From contig JAOWCC010000019.1 in NCBI GenBank assembly GCA_030867875.1, positions 30,214,966-30,278,965 of the forward strand: DNA of 64,000 nt. Direction: 5' to 3'. Under the pieces are notes generated by a model. The model saw nothing but the letters and a program-made list of their open reading frames with translations, ran no database searches and was not told where the DNA came from. The first letter of the stretch is position 1. The number at the start of each line of letters is the position of its first letter. The stretch is from Actinernus sp. WN-2022 (taxonomy: Eukaryota > Cnidaria > Anthozoa > Actiniaria > Actinernidae). The translations under genes and the position numbers were made by a program. Of the stretch, positions 8,701 through 19,623 are shown piece by piece.

Positions 8701-11221
8701 ATCGCGTGGATCTGCTAGGATTTGTATTGTGGAATGCCTTATTTCCGTTGTGCAATGTGTTTAGTTCTCGTTGTCTAAGTAGCCCCGGTTTCAGTAATCG
8801 CACTGTAACATTAGCTCGAAACTTGGGAGGGTTTCTGACAAAGTAAAAATGCGTCGTATGTTTGTACTTTCACAAGCAAAAATGAGAAATAAATATTAAA
8901 TCGCATTGTTCTCTTGAATGTCATTTATTTACAGTCATCGGTGAAATATCGCAGTCGGGCCTCAGTATTAAATATACCGAATTTATAATTATATAACACT
9001 GATCGATGTATAGAGTATCACGAATATTACCATCATGCATAAAGAGCATGCCAGATTTAACGATAAATTTTATTTCATCACAGCTACGAGCAACGTTCTA
9101 TACAAACAACGAGCAAACGAGCACCTTGGGAAAAAGCAAGTACGAGCAATTCGAGCACACACAATCTTTTTTGCGTAGGTGCTTTTAAAAGTTAAATGCA
9201 TAGTCCCGAGAGAGGTATAAATGGACATCACTGGTTTCACTTCACTGTAATTTCAGTAAGGTTTCATTTTGGAGTATCGGCGAATACATAGGACGACTGA
9301 ATAAAACAGTGGTCGGATATCTCGTGTATTAGTGACGCTTTAAAGACAAGTTGGCGCCAAAGCCTTCCTTTTATATTGCCACCGTGTCTAGCGTTAATCA
9401 TGCCGACCTTGGATATAAGTCAGTTTAGACACCGCCTCTCTTAGTAATCAATATAACTTTGGGTTGTCACTGAGTTTGATAAGATACACGGCTTTTTTCC
9501 TTGTGAGGGACGAACCACATAATTATTTTATTGTCGCCTTTCGGTCCCACCGTCTAACCCGTGGTGAGATCTATTTCCCTGGTAAATGTACGAATTGGCG
9601 AGTAATATAAAGGCCCTGTTACACGGTGAAACTTTTTCGTGAAACTGTTTCGTGAAACGGTGCGAGACAGCATTCACCAAGAATTTCACCGAGTAACATG
9701 GTCGTTTTCATGAAACAGTTTCATGAAAAGTAGAACTTCTTTCTACTTTTTCGTGAAACTCGAAGCAAAAAAGTTTTATGAAACCAACCATTGTATCCTG
9801 TAACACCCCTCGTGAAACTTGCGTCGATGTGCTTCATTTCACAAACCAATCAGAACCAAGGACGTCATTAATATCCATCATTCCTAGCAAGCGCGAACTC
9901 TAGCCAAAATGGCGGACGATATCGAAGAGAGCTGTAACTTTAAGTGAGAAGACAAGCTTTCCGAAGCAGGATCAAGAGAGAGAAAAAATAGGCGAAAAAG
10001 AGAAAAAAGAGATTATCCATTCAGTGCAGTTAAATAGAGGCCTTTGGGACAGCGGGTCTGCCGAATACAATAACAAGAAAAAGAGACACGATGGTCTGCT
10101 ATTGATCGCTAAAAACTATGGAACCACCGTCGAGAATATGAAGAAGCTTTTGAATAGCCTGATAACATCAATGAAGCGAGAGGTAAAAAGAAGTATGGAA
10201 AATTTTCGCGCGACTCTTCAACGAACGGCACATGTGGCACCAGAAATACTTATATCGAGGGACGCTGGTGAACATAATTTTACGAGTTTCAGCTAAAACA
10301 TGTTACACGGTGAATTCTTGCACGAAACAGTTTCACGAAAAAGTTTCACCGTGTAACAGGGCTTAAGAAACAGATCTTACAAGTCAGCCGTTACATCTGA
10401 GTGTTGATTAATGTCTGTAAAATACTCTCAGTCTGTAAATAGTTGTATTTTCCAGTCAATCATGTCCGAAATGGAACCATACTCTAGAGTTCGAAGTTGA
10501 AATTCAAGAAATTTAACTCACATGTAGTATACATTTTATTGTAGTCAAGTCTTAGTGTTTAAAATGCCTATATAAGCCCTAGACAAGAATAATTTATTTG
10601 GGTGCAGTAAAGTGTCCTAAATCTTGTTCAACCATTTTTGGCCGATTTATGGTCGTAATGATTGGCATAAAAAACATTACAAATCCTTGAAATGACGTCA
10701 TTTAATGGCGTTATGCTAATTAGTTGAAAATGAAATGAGTTATAACATTAAATTTCTTCATTTGTGCAGTTGGTTTTCAGGTGTCAGACATTTGATACTC
10801 AAAAATCAGAACAATGCTGATGAAATATGACCCGAGCTAATAGTAAATTTATATTTATTTTTATGGACAGTGTGACCTGGAAAACGAACGAAAAATTTCA
10901 TATCAAGATGGCGATCGTCTGGCTAGGAAATTAATGTGCTCCTTCTTCGAAACCTCAGCAAAAGACGATATAGGAGTGGACGATATGTTTGTGGAACTTA
11001 TAAGGAAAATAAAGCGATCCAAGATGGCAACATCCAGGAATCATTTCGTTAGGAACAGTCGCACTCGTTTCTCGATGCGAAGTTTATCAATTAGTGAGCG
11101 GAAATGCAAAGAGAAGCTGCAAGCTATAAAAGATAGCAGGGAGAACAAACAAGGATTCAGAAGGAGAGGCTCATTTCGGAGGCTACTTTGTGGCGTTGGA
11201 TCGTTACATAGTACAACCTAA
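5682..11221 (+). CDS. Ras-superfamily small GTPase, 5'-incomplete (4 coding exons)
   Basis: Four exons splice in frame: 5682-5738, 7460-7533, 8237-8419 and 10871-11221 (stop TAA at 11219-11221), giving about 221 residues. They show, in order, the Ras switch-I effector core YEPTIEDSY, the G3 motif DTAG followed by His, the helix-2 stretch MRESYIRSGDGF, the G4 motif VGNKCD and the G5 motif ETSAK. This is the Ras/Rap/Rit type of small GTPase, a GTP-dependent signalling switch. The P-loop (G1) exon is missing: the first exon has a phase-1 acceptor and starts at the residue after the expected GKS, so an upstream exon must exist, probably beyond the window. The C-terminus is a long basic tail ending GSLHSTT. 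It has no CAAX box, so prenylation is not expected and membrane contact would be by basic charge, as in Rit or RERG-like proteins. The exact subfamily is uncertain. The introns are full of inverted-repeat elements. Confidence 0.88.
6270..7200. repeat. GGACATA-type simple-repeat field around a foldback
   Basis: Irregular 8-12-bp units based on TAGGACATA or AAGACATA fill about 6270-6335 and 6690-6950, with a further patch at 7150-7190. A hairpin (6363-6682) lies inside the field. A 22-bp word, CCTCCTGGTGTTTGATTTGA, is duplicated at about 6952 and 7058. The field is wholly intronic within the GTPase gene. Confidence 0.8.
6363..6682. mobile_element. Foldback inside the GGACATA field
   Basis: AGCTATTTCAATTATTGTTG with TCTGGGAGA on the left is matched by the complement TCTCCCAGACAACATTAATTGAAATAGCT on the right. 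Inside the arms are oppositely oriented runs of the AGGGAATAGGGTAAT and ATTCCCTAATG type. Confidence 0.7.
7460..7533 (+). CDS. GTPase exon b: strands 2-3 and G3 motif
   Basis: Acceptor GATTTCAG, donor CAC|GTGAGT. The exon encodes E-DSYPTNVEVDGRSVQ then MEVVDTAGH. DSY completes the effector core and DTAG is the G3 Walker-B-like motif. The residue at the position of Ras Gln61 is His (CAC), immediately before the donor. It ends in phase 0. Confidence 0.88.
7719..8157. mobile_element. TTAA-flanked MITE, copy 1 (same family as 46311-46768)
   Basis: TTAA at 7719-7722 and 8154-8157 brackets inverted ends: AAATGGTTCATGTAAGAACGATAGCA on the left, and the complement ATCGATCTTACATGAACCATTACTTAA on the right. 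The interior (GCATTGAGCC...CTCACAT; ATTCCATTTTAATGA; GATAAGGTTCC) matches a second copy inside the nested element at 46.3 kb. It ends 79 bp before the GTPase exon at 8237. Confidence 0.8.
8237..8419 (+). CDS. GTPase exon c: switch II to G4
   Basis: A polypyrimidine tract, then CTCCAG, precedes 8237; donor AAG|GTAAAC. The 61 codons encode GVFSQMRESYIRSGDGF, then VLVYSVTD, and end with PIVLVGNK, the first half of the G4 NKxD motif. Both ends are phase 0. This is the strongest single match to Ras in the gene. Confidence 0.92.
8463..8803. mobile_element. Inverted-repeat element just after GTPase exon c
   Basis: GTGCAATTACTGTAACCGGGGC at 8463 pairs with GCCCCGGTTTCAGTAATCGCAC ending at 8803. The pairing continues with ACTTAGACAACG and CGTTGTCTAAGT. 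It contains a tandem duplication of about 46 bp (GAGCCAATCAGTGTCGAGTAG, twice, 8532-8628). It starts 43 bp downstream of the splice donor. Confidence 0.75.
9611..10363. mobile_element. Harbinger-like non-autonomous transposon with a MADF ORF
   Basis: The terminal inverted repeats are long: GGCCCTGTTACACGGTGAAA continuing into CTTTTTCGTGAAAC on the left, and the complement, ending GTGTAACAGGGC, on the right. The likely TSD is TAA (9608-9610 and 10364-10366, one base of uncertainty), typical of PIF/Harbinger. The interior has a degenerate MADF-like ORF (separate entry) but no transposase. Confidence 0.72.
9910..10296 (+). pseudogene. Degenerate MADF/Myb-like DNA-binding ORF of the transposon
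   Basis: From ATG at about 9910 the sequence reads MADDIEESCNFK then a stop. A further open segment, 10024-10296, reads RGLWDSGSAEYNNKKKRHDG, then LLLIAKNYG, with a Met-Lys-Lys-Leu-Leu stretch after it. This is the MADF pattern (LWD...Y..K..R...W/L..IA...G...E..K..W), with the usual later Trp replaced. PIF/Harbinger elements carry such a second ORF next to the transposase. An in-frame stop and a frame change show decay. The identification rests on pattern only. Confidence 0.5.
10871..11221 (+). CDS. GTPase terminal exon: G4 end, G5 and basic tail
   Basis: Acceptor TTATGGACAG. The exon opens CDLENERKISYQDG, so the G4 motif is NKCD across the junction. G5 is FFETSAKDD, followed by helix 5 (VDDMFVELIRKIKRSK). 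About 70 residues rich in Arg, Lys and Ser follow, ending RRLLCGVGSLHSTT and TAA. There is no C-terminal Cys-aliphatic-aliphatic-X box. I see no clear AATAAA within about 250 bases downstream. Confidence 0.9.
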   Translation, partial: CDLENERKISYQDGDRLARKLMCSFFETSAKDDIGVDDMFVELIRKIKRSKMATSRNHFVRNSRTRFSMRSLSISERKCKEKLQAIKDSRENKQGFRRRGSFRRLLCGVGSLHSTT

Positions 11222-11289
11222 TTTATGCATGTTATATCTATATCAAGTACAATATTATTATAAGCCAAAGTTAAACTTATTTACATGAC

Positions 11290-11385
11290 AAGCGTTTTGG
11301 GCACGGCATTCCTAACTTGGCACGGTACTCCTAACTTGGGCACGGCACCCCTAGGTTGGGCACGGCACTCCAAACAGGCGGGCCG
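11290..11385 (+). repeat. Short tandem repeat (GGGCACGGCACTCCTAACTT)
   Basis: About four units of 20-24 bp with the consensus TTGGGCACGGCACTCCTAAC, in the probable 3'-UTR region about 70 bases after the GTPase stop codon. Confidence 0.8.
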
Positions 11386-11438
11386 AGACTACATTTTCAC
11401 ATACAGGGAGCCCAAAATGTGTGTCGTGTAAACCAGGC

Positions 11439-11908
11439 TTAAAGTGTATATCAGGTCAAACATTGTTATCACTAATATAGATTATACATCAAGTGAATAG
11501 TTGAATAATAGAATATTTCTCGATTGAGTGTTGCCTCTATGAGTTTTAGAGGTTTATATTTATAATATATTCAAGCCGGTGACGTAAAACCAGTCTTCAT
11601 TTATTATACAAAAACATACTGGTAGAGAGAAATGACCTTTTGTAAACATCAATGTTATATTTGTTATATCAATGATTTTACCAAATATTTGTCAAAATCA
11701 GAAAACGGTTTCATTCACTACGAAAAGAAATGAAAGTAAATTCCCGAAATAACGTCGAATTTAAGTCAATCATTAGCATATTGGAAATAGAAACCTCTAT
11801 GACTCATAGACGCAACACTCAAATCAAGAAATATTCTACTATTCAACTATTCACTTGATACAGAATCGATATTACTGATAAAAAATGTTGAGCTGATTTG
11901 CGCTTTAA
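11439..11908. mobile_element. TTAA-flanked foldback downstream of the GTPase
   Basis: TTAAAGTGTATATCAGGTCAA on the left pairs with the complement ending CGCTTTAA (TTAA 11905-11908). The arms pair over about 120 bp (ATCAAGTGAATAGTTGAATA, AGAATATTTCT, TGTTGCCTCTATGA). No ORF of interest. Confidence 0.8.
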
Positions 11909-12838
11909 AGGTGCAATCATTTGACCTTGAACCCATGCAGAGTTTTTCTCAATAGCTACGGCTTCGCGGCTTACTTCCCGTCTTTCCATAGCAATTTAGA
12001 AAACCTCGTGGAACAGAGGAACAATTATGGGGGGACCGAGTCCTTTGGTAAAGTTAGAGACAAGAATTGTTTATTTTCCTGCACTCTTTGGCTCTTGGTG
12101 GACTAAAATGTACATCGTCTCGCGACCCTACAAGAAGATCCATGACTGCAACTCATAACTCCACACCTGTCAATTAAAAACATTTATACCAATCAGAGCA
12201 CAGCAGTGTTCCCCGGAAAAATACCACCGCCATCTTGTCCGACAAGCTCGTCAGAAGGACATCAAAACGCAAACTTGAGATCTTCGCAAATATTTAAGAA
12301 AGTCAGCGAAAGATAGGAAATCGGTAAATTATTCAGAATCGTATGTTACGAAGACTATCGCCGAACTCAGCGTTTTTCGCCTGTGGAACATAGCAACAGT
12401 AACTAAGAGGGAAGGAGCTAATTTGGCGGGTGTGGAACTTTGAATTGATTGGTTTCACTACAGGATCTTCGATTCAAGTTAAGAGTTTCTGCCCAACAGT
12501 GCAGAGTTATCAGTTGGATTTCCTGAACATTCCTATCAGAATTTTAAGAACTGGAAAAGGACTGAAAAATTTAATTTAAATATGTATGAAAGAGGAGATG
12601 GCTTACTCTAAACGTAAGAACATATTTACCTAAGACTGAAATATTTGTAATATAATTTGGAAACACACATCGTTGTATAGACTAAAGCGGCGCGTATAGA
12701 CTAAAGCGGCGCTTTTAAGATGATGTAAATTAGAAGGCATATTATAGTAACTATACTATAAAATTAAGAAAGTGCTAGTTCGCATTGGACGTTATTTTAT
12801 AAAGCAATTTAACAAACAGATGTTATGTTGGCGTGCTT

Positions 12839-12972
12839 CTGTCCTCTTATAGATGCAAAAATGACGTCACAACGTGACAAGAACGAAGACGTTCGCCACG
12901 AGACGCAGTCGGGTTGCGTGACTATTGTTCTCATCACGCTTCGGTGTCATCTGTACATCTATAAGAGGACAG
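12839..12972. mobile_element. Small foldback (CTGTCCTCTTATAGATG)
   Basis: CTGTCCTCTTATAGATG at 12839 has an exact inverted copy ending at 12972. Each arm is accompanied by ATGACGTCA-like sequence close by. Confidence 0.7.
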
Positions 12973-13206
12973 CAAAATGACGTGTCACTGCAAAACGGGA
13001 CCTCTACCATGTAACTGAAATTTGTTGGAATTGTTTTGGGAAATAGTTAGACGTTTGAATTTCCATGGTTTTGCACGTTTTCAATAGAAATATGTTGGAA
13101 ATGCCTTGGAAATGCCTTGGAAATGTTGTTGGAAATTCTCATTTCCAAGAAATGTTCATCCCATGGAAAAGGCCCAGTTTTTCATTGTGTATTTGTTTTA
13201 TACGCA

Positions 13207-13372
13207 GCTATCAACCAATCAGAGCACGCGTGACCTCTTGAGGTCATCTGTGAATCTGTAACTCAATAACACATGGCTATCGACCTATCAGAGCGCGCAT
13301 GACCTCTTGAGGTCATCTGTGAATCTGTAACTCAATAACACATGACTATCGACCAATCAGAGCGTGCGTATC
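13207..13372 (+). repeat. 69-bp tandem repeat, about 2.4 copies
   Basis: CTATCGACCAATCAGAGC starts at 13208, 13277 and 13346, exactly 69 bp apart. Each unit contains the palindrome TGACCTCTTGAGGTCA. Confidence 0.85.
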
Positions 13373-13599
13373 ACACAAGTACTGTTTGTGTATAAATTCT
13401 AATAAGAGCATGCACCTCAGTATCAAGAAATGTTTGTTGTACAAAATAAAGGTGAACATCCGAAACAAGAAGTGTGTCGTAGTGGTGCTATATCTACGAA
13501 AATGTACAGCAGGTGTTAAATTTTAGTTGTGTCCCCCAAATAGGAAACTTCAATTCCCAGTTTTAAAGAACTGGATTTTTGAAAGACTCAGAGCCCAGT

Positions 13600-14095
13600 G
13601 CCTCAAACCTCTAATCCAGGATTAAGGGCAGGCGCGGATCCACACCGTTAAAACGGTCAGATTTTGTCCATTTGTTTTTCGGTAGCCTCTTAAAAAAAAC
13701 AAATAGAAATATAGAAATCACGCATAAACTACCATAATGTTTGCTCTTCATTTAGGTTGATTGTCGAGGAAATATTGCATCGAAAACGCTGCAAACAGCG
13801 TTTCAGAGCTTGTAAATTTCCACCCAAGGAGCTCGCGCCTTCAGCGATCGTCTGGCTTGTATCTTCGCTTAGCTCGGAAAACAGTCAGTTTTGTCCCTGG
13901 ATCCGTGCCTGAAGGGTGATCTATTGTTCAATTTGCTGACTCGTGGACTACTGATTTGGGATTAAAAAGTTATTGTTTGATGAGGAATAAGCAGTACCTT
14001 CATTTCTACTTGTAATCCTGGAATAGAGACAGAGGATTACCAAGAGAATCAGAATCCTTGATTAATATTTAATCCAGGATTATAGGAGCCCGAAC
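13600..14095. mobile_element. TAATCCAGGATTA-family repeat carrying a nested insertion
   Basis: CTAATCCAGGATTAAGGGCA at the left and TTTAATCCAGGATTATAGGAGCCCGAACA at the right are the ends of a dispersed repeat that recurs at 29738 and 30720. In this copy the interior is broken by a segment (about 13631-13910) with inverted GCGGATCC ends, GGCGCGGATCCA and CTGGATCCGTGCC, so one element sits inside another. Confidence 0.6.
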
Positions 14096-15383
14096 AGGAG
14101 TCCATGGGAACGGCTCCTGGTAGTATTTATCAATCGCTTTTATGATAGAGAAACTGGCTAAGGTAACAGGGTAGAACATTCTTCATTTTCTTCGACCGTG
14201 CTGCTATGTTTACCTCGTATCCAGTCCTTATTAGGCACGCACGTTCGGCTATGTCATGGTATTTGCTTTGATTTTAAGCATCCCACATAGCCGAGAGGTT
14301 CGTTAGTTCATATCAAAATCGGTGGAAATAGCTGTTTCCGACCCGGAACGCGAATGTAAAGTCTATTACCGTGACACAGCCCCTTTACAGGCTGAGAGAC
14401 TTGCAGCAGAAGCCGGCCGCTGTTACAACTGACTGATAGCGTGCAAGAGGCCAATGAAGGGACACATTTAGAACCAATCACGGTTTCTGGTAAACAATCC
14501 ATCCACCCATAAAATCAAGTAATGCTGACGACTTTCAACAGTATAAAATGTGTTTATTACAAAATTCGTGCTGTAAAGAAAATACAAAGCTAAATAGATA
14601 CATGAAGCCTACCTTAGGAACGTCTCTCAACGAATGCGCACATTAAAACTGAAGAAATCTGAAGAAATCTGAAGATCATATAATCACTTTGTCTAGTCAT
14701 TTTCTACTGAAATTCTGTCTGTCCAGAATATCTCAGTATTATTTTGCGTAGGATTTTGCCAGGGGGTCCACAGAGGCGCTCTATGGGACGGGTTAGGATC
14801 ACTGTGTAATTTTTGAAATTTTGTTTCGCTGAAATGTAGATTTCTGCATTCTGAGGTAGGTTTTGTAGATATTTTTGGCATTGTTTGATTCCATTCATTC
14901 GCATTTCTTTTACCAAAGGGGGGTCATGAACACCCTAGCTAACTCCCCCTAGCTATGCCCTGAGTATAGGATTTAAAGGGTTTAACATCTTTCGAAGACG
15001 AATAGACTTGAAGGCATCATGAGAAATTACGGTGTATCATCTATTGGCATCCTTTTTATTTCTACTTATTTTTATTGGTTTTTATTTTATTCCTTCAGTA
15101 GGAAAAGAGCCGATTCAAAAACAAATGGGTTAGATCCTAAGTGAATACTTTAATTTTCATCTAAGCTCATTTATGTAAAGCGTTGTATATGGCAAATATA
15201 ATAACTGTACTTTCCAAATTAATTACCTTTTTCGTATCTGTAAAGTATTTCATGGTCTATATATTTCTATAGCGTTTCTAATGCATGAACATCCCTGTAA
15301 ACGGGATATATAAACAATAACCTACTCGTAGCCGTGAAATATGCAACGATATTTGTCCGCGAAAATTATCTGAGTGTAATTCA

Positions 15384-15540
15384 CTCTTTTCACCTGGTGG
15401 CCATCTTGGATTCAAAGCGATGCAATCCTTTGTTCTTGCTTGGCTAAACTCGTTCTAGTATCCCTCAGTGCGAAGCTTAGAACCTAGCAAAAACAAAGGA
15501 TTGCCTCGTTTTGAATCCAAGATGGCCGAGTGAAAAGAAG
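15384..15540. mobile_element. Foldback with CCATCTTGGATTC arms
   Basis: CTTTTCACCTGGTGGCCATC continuing TTGGATTCAAAGCGA on the left pairs with TTTTGAATCCAAGATGGCCG and AGTGAAAAG on the right. CAATCCTTTGTT and AACAAAGGATTG are also inverted. A half copy occurs at 57405-57465. Confidence 0.72.
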
Positions 15541-15692
15541 ATAAAAATTAAGAGGATAAAGCGTGCCCAAAAAGAAGCTGAACATCTGAGAAGCGAACTG
15601 TGAGTTTAGATGAACAAATCGTATTCAAGGACAAATATCATTTCATATATGAAAGCCACAATGTGGGTTATTGTTTCAAAAAGTTTGCAATC

Positions 15693-15777
15693 TCGTTCCC
15701 AGGGTCTTCTCGCGCCTATTCCAAGATGGCGTCGACGCCATTTTAGATTAGGCGCGTAAAGACCCCTGGGAACGAAG
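15693..15777. mobile_element. Short perfect-type hairpin (CGTTCCCAGGG)
   Basis: The CTCGTTCCCAGGGTCTTCTC arm and the right arm ending CCCCTGGGAACGAAG pair, with GCGCCTA and TAGGCGC. The tip carries AAGATGGCGTCGACGCCATTTT. Confidence 0.7.
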
Positions 15778-17017
15778 TTGTGTCATTTGACGGAGAGGGC
15801 CACGTGACGAGATTCCACCAATCACACGGGATAGAAAATGTATGATAGATTATAAGTATCTATATATATACAGTTCTGATACGTTCTGAGTATTCTCAGA
15901 TCAGTATAGTTAATAGTTTTCTCAAGAAGATGGCTGCTTGATCACAAGTAGGCTTAACTCCAAGGTCACACATGCTTGTGTGGTGTTGTCAGTGTCGAGT
16001 GTCCCTTTCGTGTACACAGTTCTGGTTGAACCACTTTTAGCGTAATCTGTGTAAAAAGACAGTACAATTCGCCCTCGAGGCCGTTAAGCTTTACGAACGA
16101 TGATACTAATGGCGTCAGGTTTAGAGGTATTGAGAATTGATGGAAACTATGTTTTATTTCTTTAATTTGCAGCGAGTTTTCAAACGTACACAGCCTTCGT
16201 TTCCGTTTTCCTTTTGGCGCACTTTTCGGGTTAAGAATATTCATATTTTTCTCTTGAAAATGTTGGGCTACCTGTGGTTAGCTATCAAGGGCACCACAAT
16301 TTGCCCCGATAAACACAAGGACGTCCACCAGAACAAACGCGTTGCACATCAATGGTTTGCTATCTTATGCACGAGAAGTTATGGGCCAGAAACTGACCAA
16401 TCACAGCTCACATGCCAAAAAGCTATGCAATACGGCCAGGGCGCCATCTATCACATGTTCGTGATGCAGCGTTTTCCCAAACCAGGTTATTTTTAGATTT
16501 CACTTCTCATTGTTCGCTTTGATCGCGGCATGTTGTTAACAATAGATGCCTCGTCAGCTTCTTTTGTTTGGTCAACCAGCATAGTTGCAACATCATTAAT
16601 AAACTCTTGTGATTGGCTAGCGGAACCGAACTCGCGGGAAATACATTTCTAAAAAGAACCCGGTCTGTAAAAACGCTGCACGATGGAAGAGCCGGCAACT
16701 GAGGCTAACGTAGTATGGGAGATAGACGCTGCGGGTAAAATAATGGGCTTCTGGAGCGGCTTGGTATTTCTTTACGAGGCAGTTAAATAAAATTGACGAT
16801 AAAAATTCCCCGCCGTACTGCACAATTTATACGACGTTTAGCAGCATCGAAGAAAACGTTATTTTCGCCTACAGCTTCAATCGAAGGGAGGCTTATTGTT
16901 TTCGCGCGCTAAAGGTTCATTGCATGGCTATCACTTTAAAAGCCTATTGTTATTGTCTCGCGCCCTTAACAAAGCTGTCAATGTTTTACAAGCCCGGTGG
17001 TCTATCGGTAAAGCCTA

Positions 17018-17202
17018 GATCACACAGTCTGGAAGGATGGCCGAGAAATACTGGGAACTAGTATACCTGTGAAGCCCTTGGCCATTGAGAGCTTATCGTG
17101 AACCTGGGAACTTCAGTTTCGAGCTGATGGTTAGGCTAAGTTTTATGGTTCCGGTTAGGGGATTAGTATAGGTGACTTTTCGTCCTTCCAGACGGTATGA
17201 TC
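17018..17202. mobile_element. Small MITE (GATCACACAGTCTGGAAGGA ends)
   Basis: GATCACACAGTCTGGAAGGA at 17018 and its near-exact complement TCCTTCCAGACGGTATGATC ending at 17202 bracket about 185 bp of non-coding DNA. Confidence 0.7.
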
Positions 17203-17740
17203 TTGCCACAACCTTCTTGCTATTCAGTCTACCTGATGTCGGAGAGCAAACCAGCCGCAAATCAAGCACCTTATTAGTGAAACAAGCTTTACCATTAACA
17301 CTGACAGCGACGTTAGATTAACTTTACCTGAGTTTGATGTTGAACATTTTCATCATTTTGTCGCTAAGTGACCGTTTCCTATCACCTTTTCCTATTCCAC
17401 CCGTCGCGTGGTTATACTGCGCGTGGAATGCACTCCGTGGAGCTGATTGGAGGAAACAACAAAGACTAAGCACTACAATTTTTGAAGGTTTATCTTAGTC
17501 TCCAGATAACAAAAAGTAGCTCAGTCGTAAACTATTTCCCAGCCGCCCTACCCATTCAAATTTGTTTATGTGCGAGACAAGCTGCACGACCGGCCATGTT
17601 ACACGTACGTTATATACCTGTTTTTCGTGCAACTGGTAGGAATTTGTTGCAGAAAGTAGAAACCAAATCAATTTTTCGTGCAACTTGAAATTTTGAAAAA
17701 AGTATCTGGGAGGATGTTACACGCAACATGTGTTCGTGCC

Positions 17741-18336
17741 CCGGGGGGGAGGGGTACTCTGTTTTCGTGACGTATTATGTATGTGCCGCGGGGGTGGGTC
17801 AGGGTTTTGAGCTCGTTTGGGCAGGTAGGGTCAGGGTTTTTACCTGATTTGGGGCAGATCAGCGTCAGGATTTGAGTATAATTTGGGTGCAGTCAGGGTC
17901 GGGGTTCAGTAATTTTTAGGCAGTTAATAGGGTTCAGTTTTTTTCAGCTACTATGTCAAAAAAAGACATTCTGTTGCCGCATTTGATCGCCTGCCCACAT
18001 GCAAGCACTGAGGTTCCCATACATCGTGACGCCGCTAATTCGTACTTCAGTACTTATCTATGCACTTCATCTGCTGATTTGTTTACCCAATGGCACGTCA
18101 CGACTTGAAATGTTCCGTATTCTGCATGCAATCTCCCGGTACGCGGTATACCGGGCGGGGTATATATCCGACCGTGTTTTGAAAACAATTTAAAGAAAGG
18201 GCAATCAGGTTTTTTTCACCCTAAAAAGGGGCAATCAGGGTTTTGGAGCTCGGATTGGGTCAAACAGGGTCAGGGTTTGAGCCTCTTGGCCTCACATACA
18301 TACCCATTTTTCATGTAAGTACCCTCTCCCCCGGGT
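17741..18336. mobile_element. Inverted-repeat element with GC-rich ends and GGGTCAGGGTTT interior
   Basis: The left end, CCCCGGGGGGGAGGGGTACT, is mirrored by AGTACCCTCTCCCCCGGG on the right. The interior repeats words such as GGGTCAGGGTTTTGAG and GGGGCAATCAGGGTTTTGGAGC. No transposase. It is set inside an older repeat with GTTACACG and CGTGCAACTT words (about 17590-18390). Confidence 0.6.
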
Positions 18337-19502
18337 TCGTGCAACTTTGAATTTTTGCGGGACAAGTTGCAAGGAAACTTTTTCAAGTTCACAGTAGTAC
18401 TAACATCATCTGGTAACGTTACTCAAATCAAGGTTACAATAATAACATTATTTGAAGCCTAACCTCCAGAAAAGATGAGCGAAATCGTGCGCGTGCATGT
18501 AGACACCTCTACTGTGGTCGATTACTTTCGGCACGTTACCTAAAATAACATTTAAAAAAACCGACATCAAAACAGGGCGTATACAAATGTTTCAGTTATC
18601 TGTTACAATTTCGGTTAGTTGTCAGTTGTTAGACGTTATATAACTGCTAAGCATACCATGAAATTATAATTATTTCGTTAAATTTCAAAGCTGGGTCTCC
18701 AATTTGTCAGGCACACTGATTTATTAAGTGTGCAGTTAAAATTTAAGATGTTTGTCAGTTGTTAGTTAATCCCAGCTACACCCTTCTCAAAATGGTAGTC
18801 AAGGAAACTGGGGGCCACAAATAGAACTGAAAATAATATATTATTATCCTTTAAATATTATATTTCAAAGGCCATCAGGAGCTCAGCTTTACTATGCAAT
18901 ACAGGGCGGTATTTCATGGTTTTTCTATGAAATACAAAGCGGTATTTCATAGCTAGATCAGGCCAAACAAAATACAGGGAAATTTCGCGCCCTTTCTTTA
19001 TCAGCCAATAAGAGTTCAAGATTGTGAATACATAATGAGTCTGCAGACACGTCCGCCATTTGATTTTGTTTTCCGGCGAGAAAATTCGCAGTCATATCGT
19101 CCGGTAAGTTACTTTGTTTTCGTGATAAAATCTTCTCCCGTAAATTTGTTTTTATAGGATAATATGGTATACAGTTTACGATTTTCTATGGAATACCGAC
19201 GAAATGTTCATTTCGAAATTCATATTATTTTGGTATACAACTCCCCTAAAGGCTCGTTGTGTACCAAATAATTTAAAATTTCTCGTGGAAATATTCGCCG
19301 TATTCCAAGAAAACCATGAAATAACCAGTAAATATTTTATTGTCGCACTGATGACAATAAGAACATTAGGATGTGCCGCCGCTTGAATGACTCCAGGTCA
19401 GTTCCGAATCAAGAAGTCATGTATCCCTCAGTTCAGGCGTATAAAAAGGGCATTATGAAAGTACTAGAAATGCTTCGGTTAACTGAGTAATAAGTGTATA
19501 TA

Positions 19503-19623
19503 TAGCCTGCGTTGCGGCTCTGGAGTCCCACCCCCTCCCCCCTCTCTTTTTTCTCCTGTCGCCTCAATCTCCCTAATCTCCGCTCGCTGCGCTCCGATAC
19601 CTCCAGAGCCGCAACGCAGGCTA
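19503..19623. mobile_element. Perfect 21-22-bp inverted repeat hairpin
   Basis: TAGCCTGCGTTGCGGCTCTG plus GAG on the left is exactly complementary to CTCCAGAGCCGCAACGCAGG plus CTA on the right. TATATA-type sequence lies on both outer sides. The interior is C-rich. Confidence 0.8.

Larger units (their letters stand above)
11909..15380. other. Intergenic stretch between repeats, no gene recognised
   Basis: Apart from the repeats listed separately, I see no exon here. The ORFs of 61-70 codons match nothing and have no splice context. The region is intergenic or belongs to an untranslated part of a neighbour. Confidence 0.5.

Noticed and set aside
16137..16496. 119-codon + strand ORF
   Set aside because: The composition is random-like and it overlaps a 92-codon antisense ORF. 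No domain and no splice sites in phase.
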